In this document: one piece after another, positions 9,471 through 21,835 of the stretch
Layout of the letters: every line of letters starts with the position of its first letter
Position numbering within the stretch: position 1 is the first letter of the stretch
From: Mesorhizobium sp. M1E.F.Ca.ET.045.02.1.1
GTDB taxonomy: Bacteria > Pseudomonadota > Alphaproteobacteria > Rhizobiales > Rhizobiaceae
Direction: 5' to 3'
Assembly: GCF_003952485.1 (NCBI RefSeq)
Contig: NZ_CP034447.1
Coordinates: 930,001-994,000 of the forward strand
DNA length: 64,000 bases
The notes under the pieces: generated by a model
The model's input: only the letters and a program-made list of their open reading frames with translations
Told to the model about the DNA's origin: nothing
Database searches by the model: none
Position numbers and translations under genes: made by a program

Positions 9471-9542
9471 CACATTCCGAAAAGCGTCAATCGCATTTTC
9501 CTGTGCGAACCATTTGCCGACTCCGATCTGCGCTCTAAGTGT

Positions 9543-9571
9543 TTGACATTGCGCCAATTCGGCTCAAAATG
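9543..9571 (+). promoter_or_regulatory. candidate sigma-70-type promoter of the fdoG operon
   Basis: TTGACA at 9543-9548 with a 17-base spacer to AAAATG at 9566-9571, about 60 bases before the fdoG ATG. The -35 box is perfect and the -10 box is weak. Confidence 0.35.
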
Positions 9572-9631
9572 GCGTGCATATCCTTGGTTCTGGATGCCCC
9601 CAATGGGCATGGAATTCGGGAGGAACTCCAG

Positions 9632-12600
9632 ATGAATCTTGAACTCTCACGGCGCGCGTTGCTGCAGACGGCAGGCGCGGGTCTCGCCGGCACGGCGTTA
9701 GGGGCTTTCGGCTTCGCCGACATCGAGGCCGCGCATGCGGCGGCGATCCGGTCCTTCAAGCTCGCCAACACGACCGAGACGCGCAACACCTGCCCGTACT
9801 GCTCGGTGGCCTGCGGCATAATCCTGTATTCGAAAGGCGATCTCAGGAAGGGCGAAAAGGCCGACATCACTCATATCGAGGGCGATACCGACCACCCGAC
9901 CAATCGCGGCACTCTGTGCCCCAAGGGGTCCGCTCTGCTCGGTTTCGTGAAGTCTCCGACCCGCCTGCAGCATCCGATGGTCCGCAAGCCCGGGTCCGAC
10001 AAGTTCGAGCCGATTAGCTGGGAAGACGCGCTCGGTCGCATCGCCCGATTGATGAAGGACGATCGCGACAAGAACTTCGTCGCGAGGAACAATGATGGCG
10101 TGACGGTCAACCGGTGGATCTCCACCGGATTCCTTGCCGCCTCGGCTTCGACCAATGAAACCGCGTTCGCGACCTACAAGGTGGTGCGCAGCGCGGGAAT
10201 GCTGGTGTTCGACAACCAGGCGCGTGTCTGACACGGCCCGACGGTGGCGAGTCTCGCCCCAACATTCGGCCGCGGCGCAATGACCAATTCCTGGACCGAC
10301 ATCAGGAATACGGATCTTGTTGTGATCATGGGCGGCAATGCCGCGGAAGCGCATCCTTGCGGCTTCAAATGGGTCACGGAAGCGAAGGCCAACCGCGGCG
10401 CCAAGCTTATCGTCATCGACCCGCGCTTCACGCGCTCGGCTTCGGTGTCGGACCTTTACGCACCGATCCGCCAGGGAACGGACATCGCCTTCCTGCTCGG
10501 CCTGATCAACTACTGTATCCAGCACGACAAGGTGCAATGGGACTATGTGAAGTCCTTCACCAACGCGACCTATGTCGTCAAGGAGGGTTTCACCTACAAG
10601 GACGGCCTCTTCTCCGGCTATGACGAGGCGAAGCGGGACTACGACAAGTCCAGTTGGGACTATGACATAGGTCCGGACGGCTTTGCCGTCGTCGACGAGA
10701 CGCTGCAGAATCCACGCTGCGTCTGGAACCTCCTGAAGAACCACGTCTCCGTCTATGCGCCGGAGATGGTCGAGCGCATCTGCGGCACGCCGAAGGAGAA
10801 GTTCCTGAAGGTGGCCGCGATGGTCGCGGAGACCTCTTCGCCGACCAAGGCGATGACGTCGATGTACGCGCTCGGCTGGACCCAGCACTCGAAGGGCTCG
10901 CAGAACATCCGCGCCATGGCGATGCTGCAGCTTGTTCTCGGCAATATCGGCATTCGCGGAGGCGGCATGAACGCGCTTCGCGGCCACTCCAACATCCAGG
11001 GGCTGACCGACCTTGGGCTGATGTCGAACCTGCTGCCCGGCTACCTCACGCTGCCGACGCAGAAGGAGCCGGATCTGGCGGCCTACATGTCGACGCGCGG
11101 TTTCAAGCCGCTGCGGCCGAACCAGATGAGCTATTGGCAGAACTACAAGAAGTTCTTCGTCAGCTTCCAGAAGTCGATGTGGGGCGATGCGGCAACGCCG
11201 GAGAACGACTTCGCCTATGACTACCTGCCGAAGCTCGACTTGCCGGGCTACGACCTGCTGCGCGCTTTCGAGCTCATGCACCAGGGCAAGATGAACGGCT
11301 ATTTCTGCCAGGGCTTCAACCCGCTGCAGGCGGCCCCGAACAAGAAGAAGGTGATCGAGTCCCTTTCGAAGCTCAAATTCCTCGTCATCATGGATCCGCT
11401 GGACACGGAGACGGGGCGGTTCTGGGAGAACCATGGGCCGTATAACGATGTCGATCCGACGAAGATCCAGACGGAAGTCTACCAGCTGCCCTCGACCTGC
11501 TTCGCCGAGGACGACGGCTCGCTGGTCAATTCAGGGCGCTGGCTGCAGTGGCATTGGGCCGGCGGCACCCCCCCCGGCGAAGCCAAGCGCGATACCTGGA
11601 TCATGGCGCAGCTTCATCTGCGCCTGAAGGAGCTCTACGCCAAGGAAGGCGGCGCTTTCCCCGATCCGATCGTCAAGCTCAACTGGCCTTATGCCGATCC
11701 CGGCGATCCGAAGGCCGAGGAGCTGGCCCAGGAGATCAACGGCCGGGCACTCGCAAGGGTGACCGACACGGCCGACCCGACGAAGGTGCTGGCCGAGGCC
11801 GGCAAGCTGCTGCCGGCCTTTGCCGCGCTGCGTGACGACGGCTCGACCGCCTGCGGCTGCTGGATCTATTCCGGCTGCTTCAACGAGAACGGCAACAACA
11901 TGGCAAGGCGCGATACGTCCGATCCGGACGACGCCGGTTTCTACTCGAAATGGGCGTTCTCATGGCCTGCCAACCGCCGCATCCTCTACAACAGGGCGTC
12001 GGCTGACCTCACTGGAAAACCTTGGGATCCGAGCCGCAAAGTGATCGCATGGGACGGCCAGAAATGGTCGGGTTACGACGTACCTGATATTGTGCCGACC
12101 GCGAAGCCCGATCAGGTCGGCCCGTTCATCATGAACCCGGAAGGCGTCTCGCGTCTCTTTACCCGGGGCATGATGCGCGACGGACCGTTCCCGGCCCATT
12201 ACGAGCCGTTCGAGTCGCCGATCGTCAATCCGGTCGCGCCCAAAGTCCGCGGCAATCCGGCCGCCCGTGTATTCGAGGGCGACATGGCCCAGTTTGCCGA
12301 AGCGGCTTCCAAGGAGTTCCCCTATGCGGCGACCTCGTACCGCCTGACCGAGCATTTCCACTTCTGGACCAAGCACGTCATCGTCAATGCGGTGATGCAG
12401 CCGGAGTTCTTCGTGGAGATTTCGGAACAGCTGGCGGCCGAGAAGGGGATCACCAAAGGCGGCTGGGTCCGCGTCTGGTCGAAGCGCGGTTCGGTCGTGG
12501 CGAAGGCCATGGTGACCAAGCGGATCAAGCCGCTCACCTGCGACGGCAAGATCGTCCATATCGTCGGCATTCCGCTGCACTGGGGCTTCACCGGAGCGGC

Positions 12601-12718
12601 GAAGAAAGGCTTCGGCCCGAACATGCTCACTCCCTTTGTCGGCGACGCCAATATCGAGACGCCCGAGTACAAGGCGTTCCTGGTCAATATCGAGCCCGCA
12701 CCAGGGCCGGTGGCATAG
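9632..12718 (+). CDS. fdoG: formate dehydrogenase alpha subunit, selenocysteine-containing
   Basis: Periplasmic catalytic subunit of the membrane-bound formate dehydrogenase (FDH-N/FDH-O type), oxidising formate at a Mo- or W-bis-MGD centre. It starts ATG 9632 behind GGGAGGAACTCCAG. The Tat signal is SRRALLQTAGAGLAG. A [4Fe-4S] site has Cys54, Cys57, Cys61 and Cys96. The reading frame meets TGA at 10229-10231, codon 200, in the context ARV-TGA-HGPTVASLAP, exactly where this family carries selenocysteine. The protein then continues unbroken for 829 residues with molybdopterin oxidoreductase and dinucleotide-binding domains (TYKVVRSAG before the TGA; GIRGGGMNALRGHSNIQG and NENGNNMARRD after). 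Total is 1,028 residues, typical for FdoG/FdnG. The Sec codon should not be read as a disruption. First gene of fdoGHI-fdhE-selA-sel1-selB-selC. Confidence 0.97.
10229..10263 (+). promoter_or_regulatory. selenocysteine UGA codon with bSECIS hairpin
   Basis: The TGA at 10229-10231 is followed by CACGGCCCGACGG and then GGCGAGTCTCGCC, a stem GGCG/CGCC with the apical loop AGTCT. This closely parallels the E. coli fdnG/fdhF SECIS, whose loop is GGUCU and which binds the C-terminal domain of SelB. Spacing from UGA to loop fits the bacterial rule. Confidence 0.9.
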
Positions 12719-12730
12719 GAGGAGCGAGCG

Positions 12731-13681
12731 ATGTTCCCTCCCCTTCCAAACCCTTCGACAACGGACACTGCGCCGCGTCTTTCCGAGAAGGACCTCATCC
12801 GCCGCTCGGCGTCGACCGTGCCTGCCCCCGAGCAGCGGTTGACGGAAGTCGCCAAGCTCATCGATGTCTCGAAATGCATCGGCTGCAAGGCCTGCCAGAC
12901 GGCCTGCATCGAATGGAACGACACGCACCCGCCGGTCGGCGTCTTCGACGGCGCCTTCGAGAACCCTCCCGACCTGACGCCGGACATGTTCACGCTGATG
13001 CGCTACAGCGAATGGGACAATCCCGAGACCAACGAGCTCGAATGGCTGATCAGGAAGGACGGCTGCATGCACTGCGCCGATCCGGGCTGCCTCAAGGCCT
13101 GCCCGGCGCCGGGCGCGATCGTGCAGTATTCGAACGGCATCGTCGATTTCGTCCACGAGAACTGCATCGGCTGCGGCTACTGCATCAAGGGCTGCCCGTT
13201 CAACATCCCGCGCATCTCCAAGGTCGACCACACGGCCTATAAATGCACGCTCTGCTCAGACCGCGTCGCGGTCGGCCAAGGCCCGGCCTGCGCAAAGGCG
13301 TGCCCAACCCAGGCGATCGTCTTCGGCACCAAGGACGAGATGAAAGGCTGGGCCGCCAAGCGCGTCGAGGACTTGAAGTCGCGCGGCTTCGCCAATGCCG
13401 GCCTTTACGATCCGCCGGGCGTCGGCGGGACACATGTGATGTATGTGCTGCATCATGCCGACCAGCCGGAACTCTACTCGGGCTTGCCGAAGGACCCGAA
13501 GATCAGTCCGCTGGTGGAGGCATGGAAAGGTGTGACCAAATATGCGGGCCTCACGGTCTTGGGCGTGGCGGCCGGCGTCGGCTTGCTTCACCATTTGATC
13601 ATGGGACCCAACAGGGTGTCCGAAGCGGATGAGGAGCACGCCGAAGAGCTGACGGAAGGCGACAGCCATGGCCGCCGATGA
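12731..13681 (+). CDS. fdoH: formate dehydrogenase beta subunit, four [4Fe-4S] clusters
   Basis: 316-residue electron-transfer subunit. It begins 12 bases after fdoG behind GGAGGAGCGAGCG. Four ferredoxin-type cysteine groups are visible: [35 protein letters not shown] and [22 protein letters not shown]-terminal helix ([22 protein letters not shown]) anchors it to the membrane as in FdnH/FdoH. It passes electrons from the Mo site of FdoG to the haem subunit FdoI. The end overlaps the fdoI start by 14 bases. Confidence 0.96.
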   Translation: MFPPLPNPSTTDTAPRLSEKDLIRRSASTVPAPEQRLTEVAKLIDVSKCIGCKACQTACIEWNDTHPPVGVFDGAFENPPDLTPDMFTLMRYSEWDNPETNELEWLIRKDGCMHCADPGCLKACPAPGAIVQYSNGIVDFVHENCIGCGYCIKGCPFNIPRISKVDHTAYKCTLCSDRVAVGQGPACAKACPTQAIVFGTKDEMKGWAAKRVEDLKSRGFANAGLYDPPGVGGTHVMYVLHHADQPELYSGLPKDPKISPLVEAWKGVTKYAGLTVLGVAAGVGLLHHLIMGPNRVSEADEEHAEELTEGDSHGRR

Positions 13682-14372
13682 CGTGAAGCCGAACGAACAG
13701 ATCCATCCCGGCAAGCCAGTTATCGTAGATCGGTACACGGTGGGCGCGCGGATCAACCACTGGATCACGGCGGCCAGCCTGATCCTGCTCGCCCTGTCCG
13801 GCCTTGCGATGTTTCACCCGAGCCTGTTTTTCCTGTCCGGCCTTTTCGGCGGCGGCCAGTTCACGCGCTTCATCCATCCATGGATCGGTGTCGTGCTCTT
13901 CTTCAGCTTCCTCGGGCTGTTCCTTCGCTTCTGGAAGGCCAACCTGTGGCAGCGCGAGGACGGAACGTGGCTCGCCCGTTTCCGCGACGTGCTGGCCAAC
14001 CACGAGGACAATGCTCCTGAGGTCGGCAAGTACAATGCCGGCCAGAAGCTCGTCTTCTGGTCAATGTCGGTGCTGATTGTGATCCTCATCTCCAGCGGAT
14101 TGGTGGCTTGGGATCAATATTTCGCCCAGTATACGACAATCGATCAGAAGCGTGTGGCCATACTTGTCCACTCCATCGCGGCGGTGGCCATCATCGGCGT
14201 CTGGATCGTCCATTTCTACTCGGCCATCTGGGTGCGCGGCACCATCCCCGCCATGACGCGAGGGCGGGTGACCGGTGGCTGGGCCTGGCGGCATCATCGC
14301 AAATGGCTGCGGGAACTCGTCACCAGATCGAGCAAGGGAGCAGGACCCTCGGGATCGAAGCCCGCCGGATAG
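13668..14372 (+). CDS. fdoI: formate dehydrogenase gamma subunit, cytochrome b556
   Basis: 234-residue inner-membrane diheme subunit that takes electrons from FdoH to quinone. Four membrane helices (about residues 33-56, 66-88, 127-148 and 164-188) carry candidate haem-ligand histidines in [28 protein letters not shown] and [10 protein letters not shown]. Length and arrangement match FdoI/FdnI. The short overlap with fdoH indicates translational coupling. Confidence 0.95.
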   Translation: MAADDVKPNEQIHPGKPVIVDRYTVGARINHWITAASLILLALSGLAMFHPSLFFLSGLFGGGQFTRFIHPWIGVVLFFSFLGLFLRFWKANLWQREDGTWLARFRDVLANHEDNAPEVGKYNAGQKLVFWSMSVLIVILISSGLVAWDQYFAQYTTIDQKRVAILVHSIAAVAIIGVWIVHFYSAIWVRGTIPAMTRGRVTGGWAWRHHRKWLRELVTRSSKGAGPSGSKPAG

Positions 14373-14476
14373 AGCGGGCGCTGGCGGGATGACTTTTCCG
14401 CCCTAGTTCTGTGTTTGCGCATGATTTTGTGCGCCGGTCAGGCAGCCACGTGGCCCGTGCGGTTCGTGAGGTTCGA

Positions 14477-15394
14477 ATGCCAAGACAGATCATTCCGGCC
14501 GGTTCGGACCCCACCGCCATCGGCGAAGTCTCTGCCCCTCCCTTTGCTCGCCTTCCCGAGCCTTCGCTTCTGTTTTCTCGCCGCGCTGAGCGGTGGAACG
14601 CGCTGGCCGCGGGCCATGAGCTGGGTCCCTATCTTCGCTTCCTTGCCGCTCTCGCCGATGTGCAGCATCGCATTCAGGAAGGCTTAGCGGAGCCGGAGAT
14701 GCCTGATGTCGCAGTACGCGAGCGCGCGCGCAGCTTTGGAATGCCGCCGCTCGACCGCAGCAACCTGGCATTCGACACGATCGCCGAGACGCTCGACCGC
14801 CTGGTCGTCGCGGCGTCGGAGATCAAGAAGCCGGTCTTCGCGGCCGATGCGCTGGACCGTTTGAAGCAGGCCACTCCGGCGAAGCGCGGTGGCATGGTAC
14901 GCAATGTGCTCGCGAATGCGATTCCGATGGAGGCGCTCGCGGAGCATGTCTATGTCTCAGCCGCGCTACAGGTTCACTTCGCTCGCCTCGCCGCCCGCCT
15001 CGATGCCCGCGCGCTGGTGGCGGTAGGCGACGGCGCATGCCCCGCCTGCGGCAGCCCGCCGACATCCTCGATCATCGTCGGTTGGCAGGGCGCTCATGGG
15101 GCGCGGTTCTGCGCATGCTCGCTATGCAGCACGCTGTGGAACTACGTGCGCATCAAATGCACGCTGTGCGGCTCGACGAAGGGCATCGGCTACCAGGAGA
15201 TCGACGGCGGGTCGGGCACGGTGAAGGCCGAGACCTGCGATTCCTGCGGCTGCTATGTAAAGATCCTTCATCAGCATAAGGATCCCGGCCTCGATCCCGT
15301 TGCCGACGACGTGGCGACGCTTGGGCTCGACATCCTCGTCCGCGAGGGTGGCTATCGCCGCGGATCCTTCAATCCGTTCCTCATAGGCTATTGA
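14477..15394 (+). CDS. fdhE: formate dehydrogenase accessory protein FdhE
   Basis: About 305 residues. Required for maturation of respiratory formate dehydrogenases; it is an iron-binding rubredoxin-like chaperone. The C-terminal half has the expected four Cys pairs (CPACGS, CACSLCSTLW, CTLCGS and CDSCGCY) followed by the conserved end (DPVADDVATLGLDILVREGGY). The open frame extends upstream to 14411, but ATG 14477 fits the family N-terminus. It sits between fdoI and selA in the same operon, coupling enzyme maturation to selenocysteine supply. Confidence 0.92.
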   Translation: MPRQIIPAGSDPTAIGEVSAPPFARLPEPSLLFSRRAERWNALAAGHELGPYLRFLAALADVQHRIQEGLAEPEMPDVAVRERARSFGMPPLDRSNLAFDTIAETLDRLVVAASEIKKPVFAADALDRLKQATPAKRGGMVRNVLANAIPMEALAEHVYVSAALQVHFARLAARLDARALVAVGDGACPACGSPPTSSIIVGWQGAHGARFCACSLCSTLWNYVRIKCTLCGSTKGIGYQEIDGGSGTVKAETCDSCGCYVKILHQHKDPGLDPVADDVATLGLDILVREGGYRRGSFNPFLIGY

Positions 15395-15402
15395 GGTGCG
15401 CG

Positions 15403-16821
15403 ATGACCAGTCTGCCCACAAGCCGCCTGCGCGATCTCCCGTCAGTCGATCGCGTGCTGAGGACCCCGCTCGCGGCCGCGGCGGTCGAGCGCTTCGGCCA
15501 GCAGTCCACGACGCGCGCCATCCGCGATGCGCTGGAAGAAGCACGGGCGGCTTGCCGTACCGGAACTGAAGTGCCCGAGCCGAGCGATCTCGCCGCCGAC
15601 GCGCTCCTCCGCCTCAAGGCCGCCGAGCGCCCATCGCTGCGCCCGGTTTTCAACCTGACCGGCACCGTGCTGCACACCAATCTCGGCCGTGCACTGATCG
15701 CGAACGAAGCTTTGGAGGCGATGCGCGCTGCCATGAGTGAAGCAGTGGCGCTCGAATTCGACATCGGGACCGGCAGACGCGGCGAACGTGACGATCATCT
15801 GCGGGCCCTCATATGCGAGCTCACCGGGGCCGAGGACGCAACCGTCGTCAACAACAACGCGGCCGCGGTGCTTCTCGTCCTCAACACGCTGTCGCTTGGC
15901 CGCGAGGCCGTCGTGTCACGCGGCGAGCTGATCGAGATCGGCGGCTCGTTCCGCATGCCGGACATCATGACCCGCTCGGGCGCGAAACTCGTAGAGGTCG
16001 GCACCACCAACCGTACGCATCCCAAGGACTATCTGTCGGCCATCGGTCCGGCGACCGGGGTCGTCTTCAAGGTGCACACGTCGAACTACCGGATCGATGG
16101 GTTCACGGCGGAGGTCTCTGCGCGCGAGCTTTCGGCGATCGCCAAGGAGCGCGGGGTGCCTCTCGTCCACGATCTCGGCTCGGGCACGCTCATCGATCTT
16201 GCCCAATACGGCCTCAAGCACGAACCCACCGTGCGCGAGGCGATTGCGGACGGCGCCGAGCTCGTCACCTTCTCGGGCGACAAGCTGCTCGGAGGACCGC
16301 AGGCCGGTTTCATCGTCGGCCGGAAGGATCTTCTTGACGAGGTCAACCGAAACCCGATGAAGCGGGCGCTTCGCCTCGACAAGCTCCGCCTGGCCGCGCT
16401 GGAGGCGACGCTGAAGCTCTACCGCAATCCGGATCGCTTGGTGGAACGTCTGCCGACGCTGAGGCTGCTCGCGCGCCCCGCTGTTGATATTGCCGCGCAG
16501 GCCCGGCGCCTCGCTCCCGTACTTTCCAATGTTCTGGGCGATGAATTTGTAGTGGAGGTGGTGGACTGCCGAAGCCAGGTCGGATCGGGCGCATTACCAC
16601 TCGACACCCTGCCGAGCGCCGGGCTTGCCATCAGCCACCAATCGGGAAGCGGTCAAGCCCTGGAAATGCTTGCGGCGGCATTGCGGGCGCTGCCCGTTCC
16701 GGTGATCGGACGCATCGAAAAGCAGGCACTCATGCTCGATCTGCGCTGCCTCGAAGACGAGGCCGGCTTGGCGGCCAATCTTGCGAGCTTCCCTCCAGGA
16801 GGCGGTGGTGCGGTGGCTTGA
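15403..16821 (+). CDS. selA: L-seryl-tRNA(Sec) selenium transferase
   Basis: PLP enzyme converting Ser-tRNA(Sec) to Sec-tRNA(Sec) with selenophosphate. 472 residues starting ATG 15403, with GAGGTG upstream. It shows the SelA N-terminal segment (LPSVDRVLRTPLA), NLTGTVLHTNLGRALI, EFDIGTGRRGERDDH, NNNAAAVLL and the PLP lysine motif SGDKLLGGPQAG. It begins 8 bases after fdhE, and its 3' end overlaps the start of the following Sel1-repeat gene. Confidence 0.97.
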   Translation: MTSLPTSRLRDLPSVDRVLRTPLAAAAVERFGQQSTTRAIRDALEEARAACRTGTEVPEPSDLAADALLRLKAAERPSLRPVFNLTGTVLHTNLGRALIANEALEAMRAAMSEAVALEFDIGTGRRGERDDHLRALICELTGAEDATVVNNNAAAVLLVLNTLSLGREAVVSRGELIEIGGSFRMPDIMTRSGAKLVEVGTTNRTHPKDYLSAIGPATGVVFKVHTSNYRIDGFTAEVSARELSAIAKERGVPLVHDLGSGTLIDLAQYGLKHEPTVREAIADGAELVTFSGDKLLGGPQAGFIVGRKDLLDEVNRNPMKRALRLDKLRLAALEATLKLYRNPDRLVERLPTLRLLARPAVDIAAQARRLAPVLSNVLGDEFVVEVVDCRSQVGSGALPLDTLPSAGLAISHQSGSGQALEMLAAALRALPVPVIGRIEKQALMLDLRCLEDEAGLAANLASFPPGGGGAVA

Positions 16822-17592
16822 TCGTCTGGCGCGCAAACCGGCCCGAATATCCGCTGCTGACCAGTTGGCGGTCGCCATCGACGCTGCCAGGCGGGGCGAC
16901 TACGCCACGGCTCTCGCCATCTGGGAGCCGCTGGCGCGGTCGGGATCGGCTCGCGCCCAAAACAATATCGGCGCCTGCTTCGCCGAGGGGCTCGGCGTCG
17001 AACGAGACAGCGATCTCGCCTTCCGCTGGCTGGCGCTCGCCGCCGAAGCCGGGGATCCGGTCGGGCAGCGGAACCTCGCCTCGCTCTGTTTCCGTGGCGA
17101 AGGCGTCGAACAGAATTACCGCCGCGCGGCCGAACTCTATCGGGCCGCGGCGGAGCAGGGCGACGGACCGGCGCAAGACATGTTGAGCTGGATGCTGCTC
17201 GAGGGTGAGGTGATCGAGCCTGACTTTGCCGAAGCGCGGCGTTGGGCGCTGGCTGCCGCCGCGCAGGGCATCGCATCGGCGATGACCCGTATCGGCATGC
17301 TCTGCCACAATGCCCTCGGCATGCCGCGCGATCCTGCCGAAGCGGTCCGCTGGTGGCGCAGGGCCGCGTTGCTCGGCGATACGGACGGTCAGGCCATGCT
17401 CGGCGCCGCCTGCCATCTCGGGGCTGGCGTTCCAGCCGACCCTGTCGAAGCCTATGCGTGGCTCCTGCGCGCGCAAGCAGGCGGCAGTGTAATCGCAGGC
17501 CGGTACGTGGACGCGGCGCGCGCTGCTCTCACCATGCGCGAAATCGCTGAGGCTGAACGCCGCGCTACGTTGCCGCTCGAGGAGCCTGCGCC

Positions 17593-17596
<4 letters not shown>
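16808..17596 (+). CDS. Sel1-like (TPR-type) repeat protein in the selenocysteine operon
   Basis: About 262 residues made of Sel1-like helical repeats. Repeat cores with the A-x3-G-x4-A pattern include [76 protein letters not shown] and [20 protein letters not shown]. No signal peptide is seen, so it is probably a cytoplasmic protein-interaction scaffold. GTG 16808 follows AGGAGG; the frame is open from 16781 inside selA. Its stop overlaps the selB start as ATGA. Its place between selA and selB suggests a role in Sec insertion or formate dehydrogenase assembly. From memory, the same gene order exists in the formate dehydrogenase region of Sinorhizobium meliloti pSymA. Confidence 0.8.
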
Positions 17597-19646
<2,050 letters not shown>

Positions 19647-19650
<4 letters not shown>

Positions 19651-19754
19651 AGCGCGTCGCGATCTTTCAGATTCGCTCCGTGCGCTTTAGGTTTTTGATT
19701 TTACGCATGTCTTTGTCCCGAAACCGGTTCCCACTTTCGGGAGACATGCTTTAG
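19647..19754. repeat. double-palindrome intergenic repeat, family 1, copy B
   Basis: Starts TTAAAGCGCGTCGCGATC and ends GGGAGACATGCTTTAG. It is nearly identical to the copy at 8228-8335. It begins 5 bases after the tRNA-Sec CCA, and its first TAA is the stop codon of the selB frame. Confidence 0.8.
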
Positions 19755-19800
19755 AGCCTGGCCCTGAAAATGTGTCGGACCTTTCCGAGGAGGTGACGCG

Positions 19801-20241
19801 ATGCCAGCATCCTTTCTGCTTGAACTGAGGACTTCTGCGGAGGCCGCCAAGGCTGCGGAGACAAGTTTCCGGCACGAAGCAGCAAGGCGGATTGCAGCGC
19901 TGGAGCAGGAACGCGCATTCGCCTTCAGGCGGCTCAACCTCATGCAGGCGATCGCCGATGCTATGGGCCTAGCGGAAAGTGAGGATATCGCCGTGGCGAA
20001 CGCATTCGCCGCCTTGCGCGCGAGCCTCGGCTGGAATGCCGACAGCGAGGCGCGCTCGGAGGTGATCTCGCATTTTGGCCCGGTCGCGCTAGCAATGTTC
20101 CAGGATTTAAGCGGAAACCAATCCGCCAATATCCATGCCGCGCTCGCGGAGTTCGAGCACTGGTTTTCCGACACCCGGGGCTCCAGCTTCTGGGCCCTGT
20201 TTGAGCAGCAGATGCCCGACACGCCTGTAGTCGATTTCTGA
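19801..20241 (+). CDS. conserved hypothetical protein downstream of selC
   Basis: 146-residue protein with a strong RBS (GAGGAGGTGACGCG before ATG 19801). The N-terminal half (residues 10-60) is a charged helix rich in Ala, Glu and Arg (AEAAKAAETSFRHEAARRIAALEQER) that may form a coiled coil. The C-terminal half is globular, with a Trp/Phe-rich end (FEHWFSDTRGSSFWALFEQQ). There is no signal peptide or membrane helix and I do not recognise a family. It is separated from the sel operon by a palindromic repeat, so it may have its own promoter. Confidence 0.6.
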   Translation: MPASFLLELRTSAEAAKAAETSFRHEAARRIAALEQERAFAFRRLNLMQAIADAMGLAESEDIAVANAFAALRASLGWNADSEARSEVISHFGPVALAMFQDLSGNQSANIHAALAEFEHWFSDTRGSSFWALFEQQMPDTPVVDF

Positions 20242-20752
20242 AGAAATCCATATCCATGAACCGGCTGGGCCGTTTCGCCGCCTGGTGTTCCCCCTATTGC
20301 GCAACCGCGACTCGGTACAGCCGCGGGCGATAACTGCCAAGTCGCGATACAAGCACTGTCACAACGGTCCGGAAGTGTGGCGGGATGGCCGCGCTGCCCA
20401 AAGCCGGCCTCACAAGTGACAATTGGCGGACTGCGACCTAGAGCGGTTCACCGTTTCACGGAAACGCCGAACCGCTCTAACTCTTTGTTTTTACGCAATT
20501 CCGGGCGGAAAACCGCTCACACTTTTCCTGGAATTGCTCTAGCTAACGTGCGGTCGCCAGTGATGTCTGCTTATAGGCAACGGCAAGGCGAACTCTATGA
20601 CCGACAAGCGGCGCGCACCAGCCGAATCCCCTGCATCAACGGCCTGCCGGAGCGAAGCGCTCCAGCGAATGACAAGGCACTTGACGCGACTGCAAACGGA
20701 GGCATGCTCGGCGGGGCGCGGCCTGCCTTCCCGACCCCGACGGAGTCACATC
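20242..20752. other. intergenic stretch containing a family 1-like repeat
   Basis: About 510 bases between the hypothetical gene and the site-2 protease. The only clear structure is the double-palindrome repeat at 20439-20543. Open frames here are not supported by RBS or domains. Promoter elements of the protease gene are presumably in 20550-20740. Confidence 0.5.
20439..20543. repeat. double-palindrome intergenic repeat, family 1-like, copy C (divergent)
   Basis: First palindrome TAGAGCGGTTC ... GAACCGCTCTA, second AATTCC...GGAATT ending GCTCTAG, with TTTTTACGCA between. The architecture equals copies A, B and D, but the arm sequences differ. Confidence 0.75.
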
Positions 20753-21835
20753 ATGCAGTGGTCCTACCCGATCCTCCGTGTCGGCGGCACCGAGATCCGC
20801 ATCCACCTGACCTTCCTGCTGCTGCTCGCCTGGATCGGCATCGCCTATTTCCAGGGGGGTGGAACGTCGGCTGCAATCGAGGGCGTCGGCTTCATCGGCG
20901 CCGTGTTCGCCTGCGTGGTATTGCATGAGCTCGGCCATGCCGCGGCCGCTAGTCGCTACGGCATCCGAACTCCAAAGATCACGCTCTTGCCGATCGGCGG
21001 CGTCGCGGAGCTGGAGCGGCTACCCGAGAAGCCGTCGGAAGAGATCGTCGTGGCGCTCGCCGGCCCGCTGGTCAATGTCGTCATTGCCGCTTTCCTCGTC
21101 GTAGCACTCGGGACCACCGTCGGTATCGACGCGCTGACGTCGATGGATAACCCGCGTGTCGCGTTCGTGGCTCGCCTCGCCGCCGTCAACATCTGGCTGG
21201 TTCTGTTCAACCTCATTCCGGCCTTTCCGATGGATGGCGGGCGCGTGCTGCGCGCCTTCCTCGCCACGCGCTACAATCGCGTGCGCGCGACGGAGATTGC
21301 GGGGACGGTCGGTCAGTTCGCCGCCTTCGCCTTCGGCTTCATCGGTCTCGTCGCCGGCAACGTGCTGCTCATATTCGTCGCGATCTTCGTCTACCTCGCC
21401 GCCACTGCGGAAACCCAGGCGATGGGGCTCGAGGCAGCGGCGCGTGCCGTTAACGTCCGCGACGTCATGATCAGCCGGTTCGAAAGCCTGCCGGCGACCG
21501 CGACCCTCGACGAGGCGGCACAGGCGCTGTTGCGCACGACGCAACACGAGTTTCCGATCGTCGACGGTGGCGGCAGGCTGCGCGGCGTGCTGACGCGTGA
21601 GGGGCTTGTCGCGGGCCTCCAGCAGCGCGGTGGTCAAGCTCCTGTGATCGAGGCAATGGCCGCAAATATCCCGGTGGTGCGAGACTATGAGAAGCTCATC
21701 AAGGCGCTCGAACCCCTGAGAAGCGGGGCTGCACCTGCGGTCGGCGTGGTGGATGCCGGAGGCCGTTTGGTCGGCTATGTCATCATCGAAAACATCGGCG
21801 AGCTCATGCTGCTGCGCAGCGCCGTCGCAAGCTGA
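20753..21835 (+). CDS. site-2-protease-family zinc metalloprotease with CBS pair
   Basis: 360-residue M50 family membrane protease. Membrane helices flank the zinc motif HELGH in VVLHELGHAAAASRYG. The second conserved motif NLIPAFPMDGGRVLRA supplies the third ligand Asp. Helices at about 10-32, 95-118 and 190-230 complete the intramembrane fold. After about residue 240 a tandem CBS domain follows (VRDVMISRFESLPATATLDE ... GRLVGYVIIENIGEL), a likely adenine-nucleotide sensing module. The chosen ATG 20753 is preceded by GGAG and begins directly with the family N-terminus. The substrate is unknown. Members of this CBS-containing group are usually annotated as Rv0359-like or SpoIVFB-like peptidases. 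Confidence 0.9.
   Translation: MQWSYPILRVGGTEIRIHLTFLLLLAWIGIAYFQGGGTSAAIEGVGFIGAVFACVVLHELGHAAAASRYGIRTPKITLLPIGGVAELERLPEKPSEEIVVALAGPLVNVVIAAFLVVALGTTVGIDALTSMDNPRVAFVARLAAVNIWLVLFNLIPAFPMDGGRVLRAFLATRYNRVRATEIAGTVGQFAAFAFGFIGLVAGNVLLIFVAIFVYLAATAETQAMGLEAAARAVNVRDVMISRFESLPATATLDEAAQALLRTTQHEFPIVDGGGRLRGVLTREGLVAGLQQRGGQAPVIEAMAANIPVVRDYEKLIKALEPLRSGAAPAVGVVDAGGRLVGYVIIENIGELMLLRSAVAS

Noticed and set aside
8376..9557. selD beginning at 9557 with a 34-residue N-terminal extension
   Set aside because: The extension has no SelD similarity and would cover the divergent promoter; GTG 9455 gives the normal family length.
9632..10231. fdoG as a disrupted pseudogene because of the TGA at 10229
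   Set aside because: The TGA is at the family's selenocysteine position, is followed by a SECIS-like hairpin, and all Sec machinery is present next door.
9698..11434. 578-residue open frame on the minus strand opposite fdoG
   Set aside because: It is a mirror frame produced by high GC3 codon bias; it is Arg/His-rich, has no domain, and lies opposite a certain gene.
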